DNA of 30,140 bases from Ichthyophonus hoferi. Taxonomy: Eukaryota > Opisthokonta > Ichthyosporea > Ichthyophonida > Ichthyophonidae. Below are positions 9,766 to 20,633 of this stretch, in pieces. Every line of letters starts with the position of its first letter. The first letter of the stretch is position 1. The position numbers and the translations under genes are program-made. The notes under the pieces were generated by a model, which ran no database searches, was not told the DNA's origin, and was given only the letters and a program-made list of their open reading frames with translations. The stretch is taken from assembly GCA_002751075.1 (NCBI GenBank), contig NAOQ01000088.1, forward strand, positions 134,819 to 164,958. Reading direction: 5' to 3'.

Positions 9766-9771
9766 AATAAA
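9766..9771 (+). terminator. candidate polyadenylation signal of the chaperone gene
   Basis: AATAAA 154 bp after the TGA. In DNA this AT-rich the hexamer is expected by chance, so the assignment is weak. Confidence 0.3.
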
Positions 9772-9779
9772 CTGTATTA

Positions 9780-10161
9780 TTAAAGTTATAAATTGCTTTA
9801 ATACATGAGCTTGCAAGCTACCTTGGCCTCTGTATAATTATATGTGCTAATTTGATAATGAACTGTATAGTATACACGCACACATATATATAGTATTTAT
9901 TATTTATTTATTATTTACTTGTTATATCTTAAATCTAATGCATTCCCAATCCTACATACAAGAGTCATTAGTAAAATGAATTAGCATCTACATTGCCTGT
10001 CCGTCTCCATTGATTTATAATACTATTATATATATATATAAATTCTTCTTGTTTTTTATATAGAAAATCAATAAAACCATAAAACTATCATGGTATGTAA
10101 GTTATAAGGTAATTTTTATTATTATTTAACACCTGTGGTGCGTGAATAAGTCTAGAATTAT

Positions 10162-10192
<31 letters not shown>
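9780..10192. other. intergenic, no gene supported
   Basis: AT-rich DNA with TA runs at 10028-10040 and 10168-10192. An ATG-led nonapeptide at 9805-9831 followed by GTATAA, and a short open block at 10064-10108 between TATAG and GTAATT, look like exons. Their phases do not fit the open exon at 10554, so they are not called. Confidence 0.5.
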
Positions 10193-10197
<5 letters not shown>

Positions 10198-10463
10198 GAA
10201 ATAATAAGTAGAAGCAGGATGCCTAATCGATAACTTACCTGAGCTGAAAACATATGACCTGAAATAGCTTATTATATAGTTACGTTGGCCTGGGCCATTG
10301 GCTGGTTCAATATTGATCAATCATCTTGGATTGGCAGTTTTAGATTACACCAATTATTTTTCCATATTATATATGCAATATTAATGGCTAATAATATTAG
10401 ATGATTATAGATTATAGTGATATAAAGAAAACCCTAAATTAATTAAATATTCCTGTTTTAACA
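10193..10463 (+). mobile_element. solo LTR, family 3, copy A
   Basis: Starts TGTTGGAAATAATAAGTAG and ends CCTGTTTTAACA, 271 bp. It has a related copy near 27056-27290; the shared core around the CATTGGCTGGTT block is at 10294-10330 here. Flanking TATAT and AATAT could be a degenerate target duplication in TA-rich DNA. The termini are copia-type, but the body is unlike families 1 and 2. Confidence 0.7.
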
Positions 10464-10553
10464 AATATATAATATATAATATCATATATAATACTATTCA
10501 ATAATCATATTCAAGCTTGTATCTGACCTCATGATATTATATTATCCACACAG

Positions 10554-10648
10554 TTCATGTTCCCCACAACTATGTGAAAGAGGACATAATTGAAATTGAA
10601 AAGAAGGTCAAAACACTTCCAGATATCATGGGTTTTATGCACTTCTGA
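10554..10648 (+). CDS. candidate 3' terminal exon of an unidentified gene
   Basis: After an acceptor-like TCCACACAG, one frame reads HVPHNYVKEDIIEIEKKVKT and then LPDIMGFMHF before TGA at 10646-10648. The peptide is balanced, charged and helix-forming, unlike the Ile/Tyr runs that chance frames give in this DNA. The first full codon at 10556 implies a preceding exon that ends one base into a codon. I could not find that exon, and no family is recognised. It may be a real small gene or a fragment left by decay. Confidence 0.3.
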
Positions 10649-10742
10649 AAGGGAAAAAAAAACATTTCTTCAAAATGCAAATGCATTAAATTCCTAGCTC
10701 TGACTATGGCGCAACTACATTAGTTCTGTCATGTACATTATG

Positions 10743-11116
10743 TGTTGCTAAATAGATTAGTATTGTATATATTATAGTATTTAATATGTAGTTGGTTTTA
10801 ATTAATATTAAATAATATACACATGCTGCCACATGTGTATTACTTAGTAATTATCACATGTATAGCAAATATAATGTTGTAGGTTAATATTGATTAGATT
10901 ATTAGCATTTGCTACTTTGAAATTAATTGGATCTATTCACATAACTTGGTAGTACGTGTTACTACAAAGATATGATCTGAAAGCCCTTTTCTGGGTTTTA
11001 AGATCCTTTAACAAATTGGGATTTATTATTTGCTACTTACTATTCACTGTGAATTAATATACCAAGATGACTCAAAGAGTCAGGAATAATCTTGATTTTG
11101 TTTTAAGTTTCCAACA
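10743..11116. mobile_element. LTR-like repeat, family 2, copy A
   Basis: 374 bp ending TGTTGCTAAATAG on one side and AAGTTTCCAACA on the other. Read on the minus strand it starts TGTTGGAAACTTAAAAC, which fits copia LTR starts better, so minus is the likely true orientation. It is related along most of its length to 15454-15815 (shared blocks AATAGATTAGTATTGTAT, TAATTATCACAT and ATAACTTGGTAG). In both places the C-terminal part of the MSNLPL-family ORF follows 200-550 bp further on. Confidence 0.7.
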
Positions 11117-11329
11117 TTTATAAATTTATACATGCATTCACAATGAAACGAAGCATGTATGTATGGTATCGCTTTCCTCGATTGAGTAAAAAGGTTTGAT
11201 GAAATGAAAATTAGAAGAATAAATTTTTCCAGGTTTTTGCTTAACAAGCTGCTCCGATTATAATCTAGTTTAGTTTTTATATTAAAAAGTTTTAAGTATT
11301 ACTAAAATTAAAGTGCACAGTGAGACACA

Positions 11330-11500
11330 GATATATGATTTTTTATTATTGCTTTTGCATTTACTTAATCTGATTTAGGGAAAAGGCATTTTTTTCTATA
11401 GCAATTTGTGGCAGTTCTAGTGACTTGTCCACAGGCTTTGGGGTTTCCAATTTCTTTTTGATATTTAGATAGTGGTTTTATACTGGGAGTTGGAGAGTAT
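11330..11500 (-). pseudogene. MSNLPL-family ORF relic, copy 1 (C-terminal part)
   Basis: Minus-strand translation gives KEIGNPKACGQVTRTATNCY, aligning with AIGTFEACEQVTRTTKDCY at the C-terminus of the 16344-16769 protein and with LEIPKNYGQVNRTPTDTY of the 20634-21118 copy. At DNA level the block is ACTTGTCCACAGGCTTTGG. Only this C-terminal part is recognisable; the copy is decayed. Confidence 0.55.
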
Positions 11501-12053
11501 TTGAATCCAATTTATTAGAAACTATCCAGTTCTTGGCATAGCTCTTTCATTGCTTTAGGGCATTCTGTAGAGCCACCTTCTTATGAGAATTATTGCATTT
11601 ACATTTATATATGATTGAAACCAGCTCAAATATAATATACTGGATCACTAATATATCCTATTGGGGCACGTAGTAGCTGCAATAGTTATCATTTGAAATA
11701 TATCCAATGGCGTCAAAAACAAGAGCTTTTGCAAAACAGGTATTGCATACAAACCATATCATTGGGTTTCAATCTGCACATATGCCTATATTATTGGGTT
11801 TCACTGAGTAACTGATTTATTAATAAATGGCTATACAATTCTTTAGTATCTACTGGGGATTCCAAATAACTGTGAAATAACAGCATGATGAATTATATTA
11901 CTATAGAGTACACAACTTAAGTCATGCAAAACATAGACCTATTTGCAACATATTACATCAATTGTTTGTGGATTGGAGGCTTCCAATGACTTTTTTATAA
12001 GTAGGCCAATTGCACTTGTGCCATGCGAACTTTGAAATTAATACTGGATTAGC
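11501..12053. other. no gene supported; interior of the repeat unit
   Basis: AT-rich DNA between the minus-strand relic and the plus-strand relic of the same repeat unit. It is probably the shared divergent upstream region, decayed. No independent feature is seen. Confidence 0.4.
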
Positions 12054-12250
12054 CAATTCTGCTGCTGCTTCCCTCTCGACTCAATTAACACTGATCTTAC
12101 TGATCAGAACAAACGGTTATGCAATTCCCTTGATACTCAAGAACCTATTGATTTGGAATACCTTAAGAGCATACCTGATAGTGAAGTAGAAATTGACAAC
12201 TTGGCGAGGGATTCTCTATCTAATAATATTGATAGAGGTAGCAGATTCAA
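12054..12250 (+). pseudogene. relic of the plus-strand partner ORF, copy 1
   Basis: Translation gives SLDTQEPIDLEYLKSIPDSE and then a related tail, aligning with SLNIQELINLDYLKYTPSSG in the 21439-21687 ORF. Placement relative to the minus-strand relic matches the other copy (roughly 0.7-0.9 kb apart, divergent). Family unknown. Confidence 0.5.
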
Positions 12251-12264
12251 TATAAATCATATCT

Positions 12265-12430
12265 GCAATAAAGTTTAAAGCATCTCTGAACCCAGGACAA
12301 TTGTGTGTACTGTAAAAGGAATTTGCAAGAGCTTCAATTTATCCCTTACTTAGTGATAACTAACCAGAAAAACTAGTAGTATATATGATCATCATACATC
12401 AAATAGAATTCAGTACAAAAAATACTAGTT
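12265..12430 (+). repeat. dispersed repeat R4, copy 2 (fragment)
   Basis: Matches 485-655 and 28540-28700 at the nucleotide level (for example AAAGCATCTCTGAACCCAGGACAATTGTGT). It follows the partner-ORF relic directly, which suggests that R4 and the MSNLPL unit belong to one larger element. Confidence 0.6.
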
Positions 12431-13955
12431 TTGATTCTAATACAAGCTGATCTAAACTTTATAAAAAATAAAATCAAATATTATTCAAATGAGAGCTATA
12501 ATATAAAATGATCCGCGTATCTAGGGTTATCCACTCTTTCTTCAAGAGACTGGAAAGACAGTTTGCTACTTATATAGTATGAACTCCCTCATAAGTAGAT
12601 TTACGTGGAGCTGCCATGAGATAGGTTGTCTAGTTACTAATATACTTATTTAACTGCAGTAGTAGGATTTATTATTAGGTATTAAAAATATGTGAAATTG
12701 GAATTGCTTAAATTTTGCTAAATACTAATAAAAACAATCAAGTGCTATACTGAAACCACTTGGTTATTTTGATTAGTTCAAATATCTCATGTGAGTTTTT
12801 GTCAGCCTTTTTTCAGTTAATTGGGAGCTGTTAGCTGGAGCTATTTCCAATAATCATGAGATTGTGATATGCAATACATTTAAGTTCTAGCAAGTATCAT
12901 TCCAATTTTAAATTCAAACTGCACAGATAGATTGTATCAGCACAAGAAACTATAAAATTTGTGATGATTATGAGGAAGTTTTGCTGTTCATGAGATGATT
13001 CTCTAGCCCCAGATGCACCGCATTTGGGTAATGCATCAATCCAGTGTCTCCAATCTTGATGCATTTTTTATTGTGGTTAAAAGGAGACCCATTGACTATA
13101 CTCACAGACATTTAGATAATCCACCCTTGTAAATTATTAGTGACAATTACTTGCGATAAAGTATGTCTTCTGAAAAATAAAGCTTATAGTTAGGATGCCT
13201 CCTGGAAATTTAATTTGCCTTATGAGATTTAATTCCAAAAAAAATATATATAAAAATAAAGTTTATTTTGTAAAAGCGGTCCCTTCTGCACTACAGAAAG
13301 ATTTTTTTCTAATGCTATGTTTTAACTGACAACAAACTTTTTATTATTAATTATATATAGGCACAAGTAATATAAGTGAATTTTATACTACTTTTGTTTA
13401 GTGTAGATTGGGCATCCTATTGGTAAGTGCTTATGACGCTAGCGTTTTAGAAGGTTAAAAAGTGTAGGTATTATTTGTCAGACCAGATTAAATTGCATGA
13501 GGATGTGACCATGCCAATTAATTTCCAAAGTAAGACCTGATGTCTACCAATCCATGTAGAGCTATTAAATAATTATAGATAAATACGTACATAATAAACG
13601 CTTTAAATTGGTCCAGCCATGCAATTGTGATTCTGTGTAGATGGAACCAACCATACTTGTCAAGATTAATATGTTGATGTCTTTGAAACTAAATTTGATA
13701 TGCACTTATTGATAACTAAATAGATGACAAGATTGGTGCTAATAAACCAGAGCAGTAAAACTGTGACAATTGCATGCTGGTTTGCAATTTAGGATTTTAT
13801 GTAGGAAGAATTGTATGTTTGGACTTTTCTGAAAATCCATGTGGGATAATTTGTTGGATGGCAATACCTTTATTTTGGCAAAAGTTTTGAACAAGATTTC
13901 TTTATATACCTTCAACTTTGTCACTAGAGTGTGAGGTGAAAACAAGTCAAGTATA
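12431..13955. other. no gene seen
   Basis: Ordinary AT-rich sequence without long frames, splice-bounded exons, RNA genes or repeats that I can match within the window. Some stretches (12780-13130) are less AT-rich and may be old element sequence, but no family could be assigned. Confidence 0.45.
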
Positions 13956-14030
13956 TTTTTTTATAATAATCTGTGGCTGGTGCTAGTGGTTTGTCCACAG
14001 ATTGCTATAGGATTTTGGACTGGTATAAAT
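13955..14030 (-). pseudogene. MSNLPL-family C-terminal relic, copy 4 (short)
   Basis: The block GCTAGTGGTTTGTCCACAG resembles the conserved DNA of the other three copies (at 11420, 16373 and 20733). The minus translation contains CGQTTST, compared with CGQVTRT. It is only about 70 bp and the call rests on that block. Confidence 0.3.
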
Positions 14031-15248
14031 CACTAGCACAATTCTTTTCCCCTACCGCACAATAAACCTCTTGTTATAACCCTCCAAGACGTGACGACAA
14101 GCAAATTGACAATGTAGAGATTACCCCTTATCATTCCCAATTACCAAGAGATCAATACAAAATTGCACAATCTCTACTATGGTTGTACATGTATTTAAAT
14201 AGTATGTGAGAGCTAAAATGTTTTGTATCACCAATCTTCTTGAACATTTCATCCTTTAATTAAAGCTTCATTTTAATAATGAAGTACTCATGTCTGTTCC
14301 TGATTGAGGATCAGGGGTTTAAATATATAGTATCACCATTAACAAACTACTTATGGTGTAACCAATGTTTTCTAAGTTTTACAACACAGAACAAGCTAAC
14401 CTGTATGTCAATAACTTAATAAGATGATATAATTTGTTGTGGTCTGTGTAGATTCCTCTTTGTAATTAAAAAACATATGTAGATTTTCTTCTTCACTGAT
14501 CTCATTAGCCTTTGTACCACTAGCCTCTGGACTGGTAGAGATGTTGCTTTCCTTAAAGAGTTACTTTTGGCTATCCTTAAATTCAATAAACAGCATACAG
14601 AAGCCAAAACTAAACTGTATTTGGCATGAGTTTAATTAGCTCATAAATGGGTGTATAATTATTATAAAATAGTTTAATTTGAATATTGGCTCAGTCTATG
14701 CAGGTGAGACTTAGGAACAGTTAATACAGTTAATTAAGAAATTGGTTATAATAAGTAATGAAGTATTCGTTAGAATTAGGCATTGGCCAGTCTTCTTCTA
14801 TTACAGTGTTGTTATAGTTTTGGGAAGAAAAAACTATTAATATGCAAACTGAATAAATACATTTTTAGATTAACTGTGATTTTAATTTGCAGTATCATAT
14901 AGGGCAATCTGGCACTAAAACACTACAATCAACAATTTTATATATTTGTATATATTAGAAGAATCGTAATAATAAAACCTTATGCAATTATAATGCAGTA
15001 AAGTTTATTTTTTTTTTGCAATAGCATAGAATGAGAAATTTAGTGGAAAATGAAAAAAAACACAGCTTTTACTTACAATAAGAATACCCTTAAGAAAAAC
15101 AATAGAATTGTAATCTCATCACACTCTAGTGCCAAAATCCGGTATTATGCAAAGAAATTTGGTTGATACTTTTAACAACACAGTTAAAACCATTAACAAA
15201 TCAAGTAAAGCATCTTTGCAACAAATGCCAACTAAAAACCAAAGGAAA
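14031..15248. other. no gene seen
   Basis: AT-rich intergenic DNA up to the tRNA gene. A short block near 14505-14545 faintly resembles 13975-14030. The A-rich segment 15230-15240 gives a T-run just after the tRNA on its own strand, a usual RNA polymerase III stop. Confidence 0.45.
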
Positions 15249-15330
15249 CGACCAAGATGGGATTTGAACCCATGCGGGCAGAGCCCATAGGATTAGCAGT
15301 CCTACGCCTTAACCACTCGGCCACCTGGTC
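15249..15330 (-). tRNA. tRNA-Ser, anticodon GCU
   Basis: Read on the minus strand it begins GACCAGGTGGCCGAGTGGTT (7-bp acceptor strand, then the A-box/D-arm) and has the anticodon loop CTGCTAA, so the anticodon is GCU for AGC/AGU serine codons. It carries a long variable arm (class II), then GGGTTCAAATCCC (B-box/T-arm), closes with CTTGGTC pairing to the 5' strand, and has discriminator G73, a serine identity feature. Length is 82 nt, with no intron and no encoded CCA. A T-run follows within 20 bp. The nearest upstream element on its strand is the family-2 LTR, about 124 bp away. Confidence 0.95.
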
Positions 15331-15453
15331 ATATGTAGTGAGTTTAATTGATGTATCTAAGAACTGAATTATTGTTACTGCTTCGTCATGTTCCTTACTT
15401 TCTATTAAATAACAAGACTAGCACATATTTACTGTCACATGCACTCAATATAT

Positions 15454-15815
15454 TGTTAAATAGATTAGTATTGTATATTGTATATTCCAATAATTAGTAT
15501 GTAGTTAGTCTTAATTGCTATTAAATAATTTATACACATGGTGGCATGTGTAGTAATCTATAATTATCACATATATAGCAAATGTGATATTATAGGCTAA
15601 TACTAAATATATTAACAAAATTGGCTATTTATGAATTATTTAAATCTAGTCATATAACTTGGTAGCTTGTGTAACTATAAAAACATGATATAAAATCTCT
15701 GGTGGATCCTGTTGGATTTTGAAGTCCTTTAGTAAATTGACATTTGTTATTTGTTGTTAACTATTATTGACTACTATTGGCTATAAATTCATAGTCTAAT
15801 ATGATTCAAGAATAA
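15454..15815. mobile_element. LTR-like repeat, family 2, copy B, near the tRNA
   Basis: Begins TGTTAAATAGATTAG and follows copy A (10743-11116) for about 360 bp. Shared blocks are ATTATCACATATATAGCAAAT, ATAACTTGGTAG and TTTAGTAAATTGACATTTG. The far end is diverged and the CAACA terminus is not clear. It lies about 124 bp upstream of the tRNA-Ser gene on the tRNA's strand. Confidence 0.65.
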
Positions 15816-16343
15816 TGTGTCCCTATCCTGGTTAGGGTAAACACAACTTTTGAAGGCGTTTAGCGTACAAGAAAATTGTCACAGTAGGTGGAGGATCCTG
15901 TTTTACCTCAACCTGCACCTGCGTCGTAGCATCATAGCATCAGTTGTCTTAGACATATTTTCACCTACTTTCGAGTAGCTTTCTTGAGACCAATAAACTG
16001 TACTATCACAATACTTACTTAAAACTATTTTTACCTCATTGAAAATGCTGAAAGGTATCCTATATACTAATTGCAATCTAATACTCACTAGCAGCAAGCA
16101 TTGTCAGGTTAATTCCTTATTCTTCCAATAAAGTAATTAAGGTGTAGGCAGGTTTCTTGTATACTAGTTACAGTATACTACTCAATGTTAGTAGAGTTTG
16201 TCATTAATCCCCTATTACTATTAATACAGTAATTAGCATTTTTTTTTTGAAGGATTAACTAAGACTAGATCCGTATCATTTACTCTTACTCTACCCATAG
16301 TATAGTGTCCATGTCTATTTTATACTCTAACACCCAATCGCTA
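15816..16343. other. no gene seen
   Basis: Between the family-2 LTR and the stop of the minus-strand ORF. No convincing coding frame; a minus-strand frame at 15903-16097 has no support beyond being open. Confidence 0.4.
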
Positions 16344-16769
16344 TTAATAGATATAGCAATCTTTAGTAGTCCTAGTGACTTGCTCACAGGCTTCGAAAGT
16401 TCCAATTGCATTGTCGATAGTAGTTATTAATAGTAGGTCAGTGTGAGTGATAGTTGTTTGATCAGATCCGTTTTCGATGCTCAGTTGTTGTTCTAAGTGT
16501 TCTATTAAAGGCCCATAACCCAATTCTCTAGGTAACTGATTGTAATAATTATACCTTTGTTCTAACTCAGAAGAAATAAATGCTTTAAAACGCTTTAGTG
16601 CGAATGTTGTTATTGCCCAATGAGATTGATCATTTATTGGGGCTATGTTATCATGTAAATAAACGCTATTGTCACTATCTAATGTCAGCAAGCAGTTTTC
16701 TGACTTCTGAACGAGTGAGCGGTTCACAGACTGTTTATCGTTTACGAAAGTCAGTGGTAAATTAGACAT
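16344..16769 (-). CDS. MSNLPL-family protein, best copy (function unknown)
   Basis: 141 residues from ATG (16767-16769) to the stop at 16344-16346. The frame is open for a further 92 codons upstream, but the start is set at MSNLPLTF because the 20634-21118 copy begins at the equivalent ATG (MSSLPLAL) in the same context (ATTGTAATGTCTA). Conserved parts are LVQKSENCLLTLDSDNSVYL near residue 15-35 and EQVTRTTKDCY at the C-terminus. The middle is helix-rich, with FKAFISSELEQRYNYYNQLP and a Gln/Glu-rich stretch. There is no signal peptide, membrane segment or catalytic motif that I recognise. It is the only copy of at least four in the window that looks whole. It may be the accessory or gag-like gene of the element marked by family-2 LTRs; a retained host gene is the alternative. 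Confidence 0.5.
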   Translation of the reverse strand: MSNLPLTFVNDKQSVNRSLVQKSENCLLTLDSDNSVYLHDNIAPINDQSHWAITTFALKRFKAFISSELEQRYNYYNQLPRELGYGPLIEHLEQQLSIENGSDQTTITHTDLLLITTIDNAIGTFEACEQVTRTTKDCYIY

Positions 16770-16788
16770 TACAATAACGATGTGTATA

Positions 16789-16936
16789 GAATTCAAAATA
16801 TTCTTGTGTATGAATACGAGAATGTTGTATTTGCCGTAGCGGCATGTGTGAGCGGGCAAATGGAATTCAAAGATTTTGTGTGTACGAATACGAGAACGTA
16901 GTATTTTCTGTGACCGCGTATGTGTGAGCAAAACCC
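16789..16936. repeat. 74-bp tandem duplication upstream of the MSNLPL ORF
   Basis: Two units start at GAATTC (16789 and 16863), each carrying GAATACGAGAA and TGTGTGAGC-type blocks, about 75-80% alike by eye. They are richer in CG than their surroundings. The 20634-21118 copy has only one diverged unit at the same place (about 21140-21230). This is the expected promoter or 5' untranslated region of the minus-strand ORF. Confidence 0.65.
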
Positions 16937-17045
16937 CCTTTGTTATTGAGTTTTGTTTTCTTTTTGACTTCGCTTTATCGCCAGTGTTACTCTTTTTAGT
17001 TAACATCAAGATGTTAAGTCCAATCACTAAAATGAAGCCAATCAT

Positions 17046-18190
17046 AAATATTCATATTATCCAATCCAACTCATGATAGGCCAAAGAGACTCACTAGAAT
17101 AGATAATGCTCATATAGAGATGATACTGTTAATGATGGTATAATATCTATTCCAACGGAAAAATATATATCAGAAAGTTGATCAAGAGAAAGCACATGAA
17201 TAGTATATATCTTTCTGTCCTTATAATCTTTATCTCATAAGTAATTGTACAGGAGACATTGCTGCCCCTTTTTAATATGCATATGAATTGTGTTGAAACT
17301 AACAATTTCACTGCACTTTGATAGTTTATTTCTTATTATTGTCATCTCTGACCTATAATAGCATCTTTTAGGATATAATGATGTGAATAATTAAACATCC
17401 ATTTGTAGCAGCACGTAAAGCTTTGTAACTCTTTAATAGATTATGTTCAACCTAGAAGCATCTAAGGATCAAGTCCAACTCATTTAATGCAGTAAATGTA
17501 ATTAGATCAATTACATAAACTTAACCATCGAAATAAAATTCAAATAAAATTCATTTGACTACTACATAGAGAGATGTTCTTTCCTAGTTAGTCTAGTAGA
17601 AATATCTATGGACAGTCAATGTAATTACTGGTTAGTAAATTTTTGTCAGAGGTTTGATAATTTACTCAAATTATAGCACAGGATTTAAACCCAGAACTAA
17701 TAACCAAAAACAAATATTTCATAGGCATTAATAAAAAAACTACTGATTAATGTATATTCAATAGAATAGATAACTGGATTATTCAAGAGCCAATTAGGCT
17801 TGTCAAAAACTGTTGTTTTGATAGGCTTGTAATTAGATTTATTTGCTTTTATTTGTTACTTTTGTGAAATGCTAAGTAACCGACCTTGTACTACACTTTT
17901 CTATCGATTAATATTATCCAGCTTTATTACTTGGAGTTGAGGCTCATTGGACAATTAGTAGGGCAATATTTATAAATAGATATTTCTATCTGTTAAAACC
18001 TATGATGGTATAATTAACAGGCTGCTTAATGGCTGTTCCAATATGCCAGCAGGAATCAGGGGTATATGTAGTACCTAAAATAATTACCATGTCAGTACCA
18101 CACTAGCCCCTATGTCATTCACACAACACAAAAATAATAGCCCAATAAAAACAAATTGAACTATAGCAAGATATTTCCTTCTTCAAGATG
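17046..18190. other. no gene seen
   Basis: AT-rich DNA without supported features. The first 60 bp still resemble 21280-21350, the region beyond the other MSNLPL copy. The rest matches nothing in the window. Confidence 0.45.
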
Positions 18191-18191
18191 A

Positions 18192-18960
18192 ATGACTGGC
18201 AACATCCCTCATTCCCCAGGTAACATAATGAACTTTTCTAATGCAGCTGAATCAACTACTAAACCACCACAACATGAATTCCATTATAGAAATTCTCAAT
18301 CACCACAGCTCAACCTGGCAAAAACCTACAAAGTTGAGCTCCAGTGCATGGCCATACTTACATCTCCCTTTACTATCACAAATAATACTCCTGTTTAAGA
18401 GTCAACATTACCATATATTAAATTATCGCTTGTAAATTTCCTAGTCAATAGCAGCTACTCTTGATGCATCTGCATACATTGTGAGGCCTTCAATCCTCTT
18501 CTCCATAAAGTTAACTTTTACCTTAACAACAGCATAGTGATATATACTACCCATTATGACACCATTGTCCTCCATTCTCACATGAATATAATTACTCATG
18601 ACATCATACTAATTGATGTCCTTTATGTCTCAGCATAAATCACACTTTGTTTGCTATTACTGCCTTGTTAGGATAAAAATACACAATCAGCTTCGATGAC
18701 AATATAGTTATCATCTTCAAGGGCATCACTCCTTTACTTTACAGCTATCCTTGACAGAAGGACATTTTTCTCCTCTAAGCCTAACCGCAGCTATATTTAG
18801 ACTGTCACCTTGAATCTGATTACATTTCTCACTATAACCATCCATCTGAATATGACAACCTTGGCCCTATCATGTATATCCCTTTTACAGTCCAATTAGC
18901 ACAACTACAACACGCCCACTTTGTGGATCACTATGATCACCAGCTCACCAACATATTGAT
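18192..18960 (+). mobile_element. Ty1/copia pol relic (protease to pre-integrase region)
   Basis: Conceptual peptides run in the order gag tail (NSQSPQLNLAKTYKVELQCM), protease region, then THDIILIDVLYVSA and FDDNIVIIF, aligning with TRNIILHDILFVSD and TDNLVIII in the 25.0-25.3 kb relic. The L-x-D-V-L-Y-V pattern is the hallmark of the region before the copia integrase zinc finger. The copy is heavily broken, with many interruptions, and is much older-looking than the 23.4-26.2 kb copy. No integrase core or reverse transcriptase was recognised after it. Confidence 0.65.
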
Positions 18961-20220
18961 CCCGAGCTGTTCCCTCTCTCTATACTCAACAATGCATAAA
19001 TCCCATGATGCAAGATGGCTAACCACAGATGAATAAGTAGATTCTGTCAAAGGGCAGATAATAATTAGATTAATGATTGTGCCCCAAGATTGGTTAATTG
19101 CATGATGATTTAGTTGCGTAATGTTTTAATACTGGGATGATCAAATCTTATTGGTATGGACAGGTTTGGGCTTCTGGGATCCTACCATTAAATCCCCCTA
19201 ATCCAATGATATTCCGAGTCAAAATGCCACAAATAAAGAGGCATATTTATGCAGGGCCCATAACCTTATTAGATTCTTAAGAATAGGATCCATTCTGAAC
19301 TAAAACTTTTAACTTAAGCCAACTTAACGAATTACTGTATTTCATTATATTAATTATTCTAGCTTGCCTTGTTTGGCTAGCTTTCCTTTATTTATAGGCT
19401 GGGTTCCTAGTGATTGCTAACATTTACCGCAGCCTGTATATGGTTATGAATTGCTTTACCAAAAAATAAACATTGGAGCTAATTCAACTAAGATAATAGA
19501 TTTTAAATCACCATTAATTCATATCATGGCTTCTATCTTTGAATGTGCGATGCAAGGTGGTAGGTTTTAGCTGACTGCAAACGCTAAACTTATCTTGATA
19601 GTTTTATAGCTTAATATAATAGTGTGAATAATTATACCATTGTGACATATAGCATAGCTTTCTATATACTATATATAGTATTATGTTTCTATTTGATTCA
19701 GGCCCATATTCATTGATCTAAATCGGTGCACTAGCTTTATTCTATGGTTATTGATTATGTTTCTATTAAAGTTAATAAGTTACTATACCTACTTATTAGC
19801 CTACTTATGTGTAGAAAAATACATTCTATAATAAAAAATAATAATAGAATTGGTGTAATGTATAGTATGATGAATTACTGAGTAGGTAATTTTTCCAGCA
19901 TAGAAAGCTTGGGAAATATGCTGTCACGTGATATAATCGGGATGTGTGCAATGTGATCGCTTGCAATATCGCAATTCCTAACATATTATTCAGCCATAAA
20001 CTTTCTTTTAAGAGCAGGGTAAGGTAAATGTTGAGTCAATTACACAGCCACTGTTGGGGCAGCAATTTATTTCAACGACGGTTTTTTTACTGTCACATTT
20101 TAAGAACACAAGTTTTTATTTTTATTTTTATTTACAATAATAGCATAAGAACAAACTCTAGAAATTCTTGCCGCTCATCTTTAATAATCCACACCTGGCA
20201 TATACACTTTTGAAACAACC
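18961..20220. other. no gene seen; decayed sequence
   Basis: Mixed AT-rich DNA. The first few hundred bases may be the outer part of the copia relic. No supported gene, RNA or repeat was found. Confidence 0.4.
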
Positions 20221-20227
20221 TAAAGGA

Positions 20228-20545
20228 ATGCCTGAAATGTTTACATCAACATTAAAGTCCTGTGATCCGACTGTTGTTAAAGCTTAATCTAATACCTTTT
20301 TAGCTCCCTCTGAAACCCTCCATTACAAATTGATCCCACCGTGTAGGGAACAGGAACATTTTCTCTTGGCCAGAAAAACCTACATATCAAGCATGATAAG
20401 ACATTGTAATGGGCCTTACTCGGCATTAGCCAATAAGGATCCATATATGACTGTTTCTGTTTGGACCGAAATATTGAACACAGCTACATTGACATCCGCA
20501 ATAAGCAAGGGTCATGAAAAGGATAAAAGTAAAGAAAACAAATAA
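20228..20545 (+). pseudogene. decayed ORF, family unknown
   Basis: From an ATG at 20228 the conceptual peptide starts MPEMFTSTLKSCDPTVVKA, is interrupted, and resumes as 20330-20545, which includes NGPYSALANKDPYMTVSVWT and a Lys/Glu-rich end (KGHEKDKSKENK) before TAA. Amino-acid balance is good for this AT-rich DNA, so it was probably coding once. It matches nothing that I know. It lies 90 bp beyond the C-terminal end of the second MSNLPL copy and may be part of the same element. Confidence 0.3.
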
Positions 20546-20633
20546 TAAAGAAACGGAGAGTAACGTACGATTGAGTTAGTAATTCGACTTCTTATTATGA
20601 GCTTGTTGGTTATAACTGAGGATCAAATCTTTA

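Noticed and set aside
9805-10108. ATG-led nonapeptide (9805-9831) and a small open block (10064-10108) as first exons of the gene ending at 10648
   Set aside because: Every donor choice leaves 0 or 2 bases over, while the exon at 10554 needs 1. No phase-consistent chain could be built.
20028-20213. 61-codon plus-strand frame
   Set aside because: Phe/Ile-rich through a TTTTTATTTTTA run, with no motif, neighbour or splice support.
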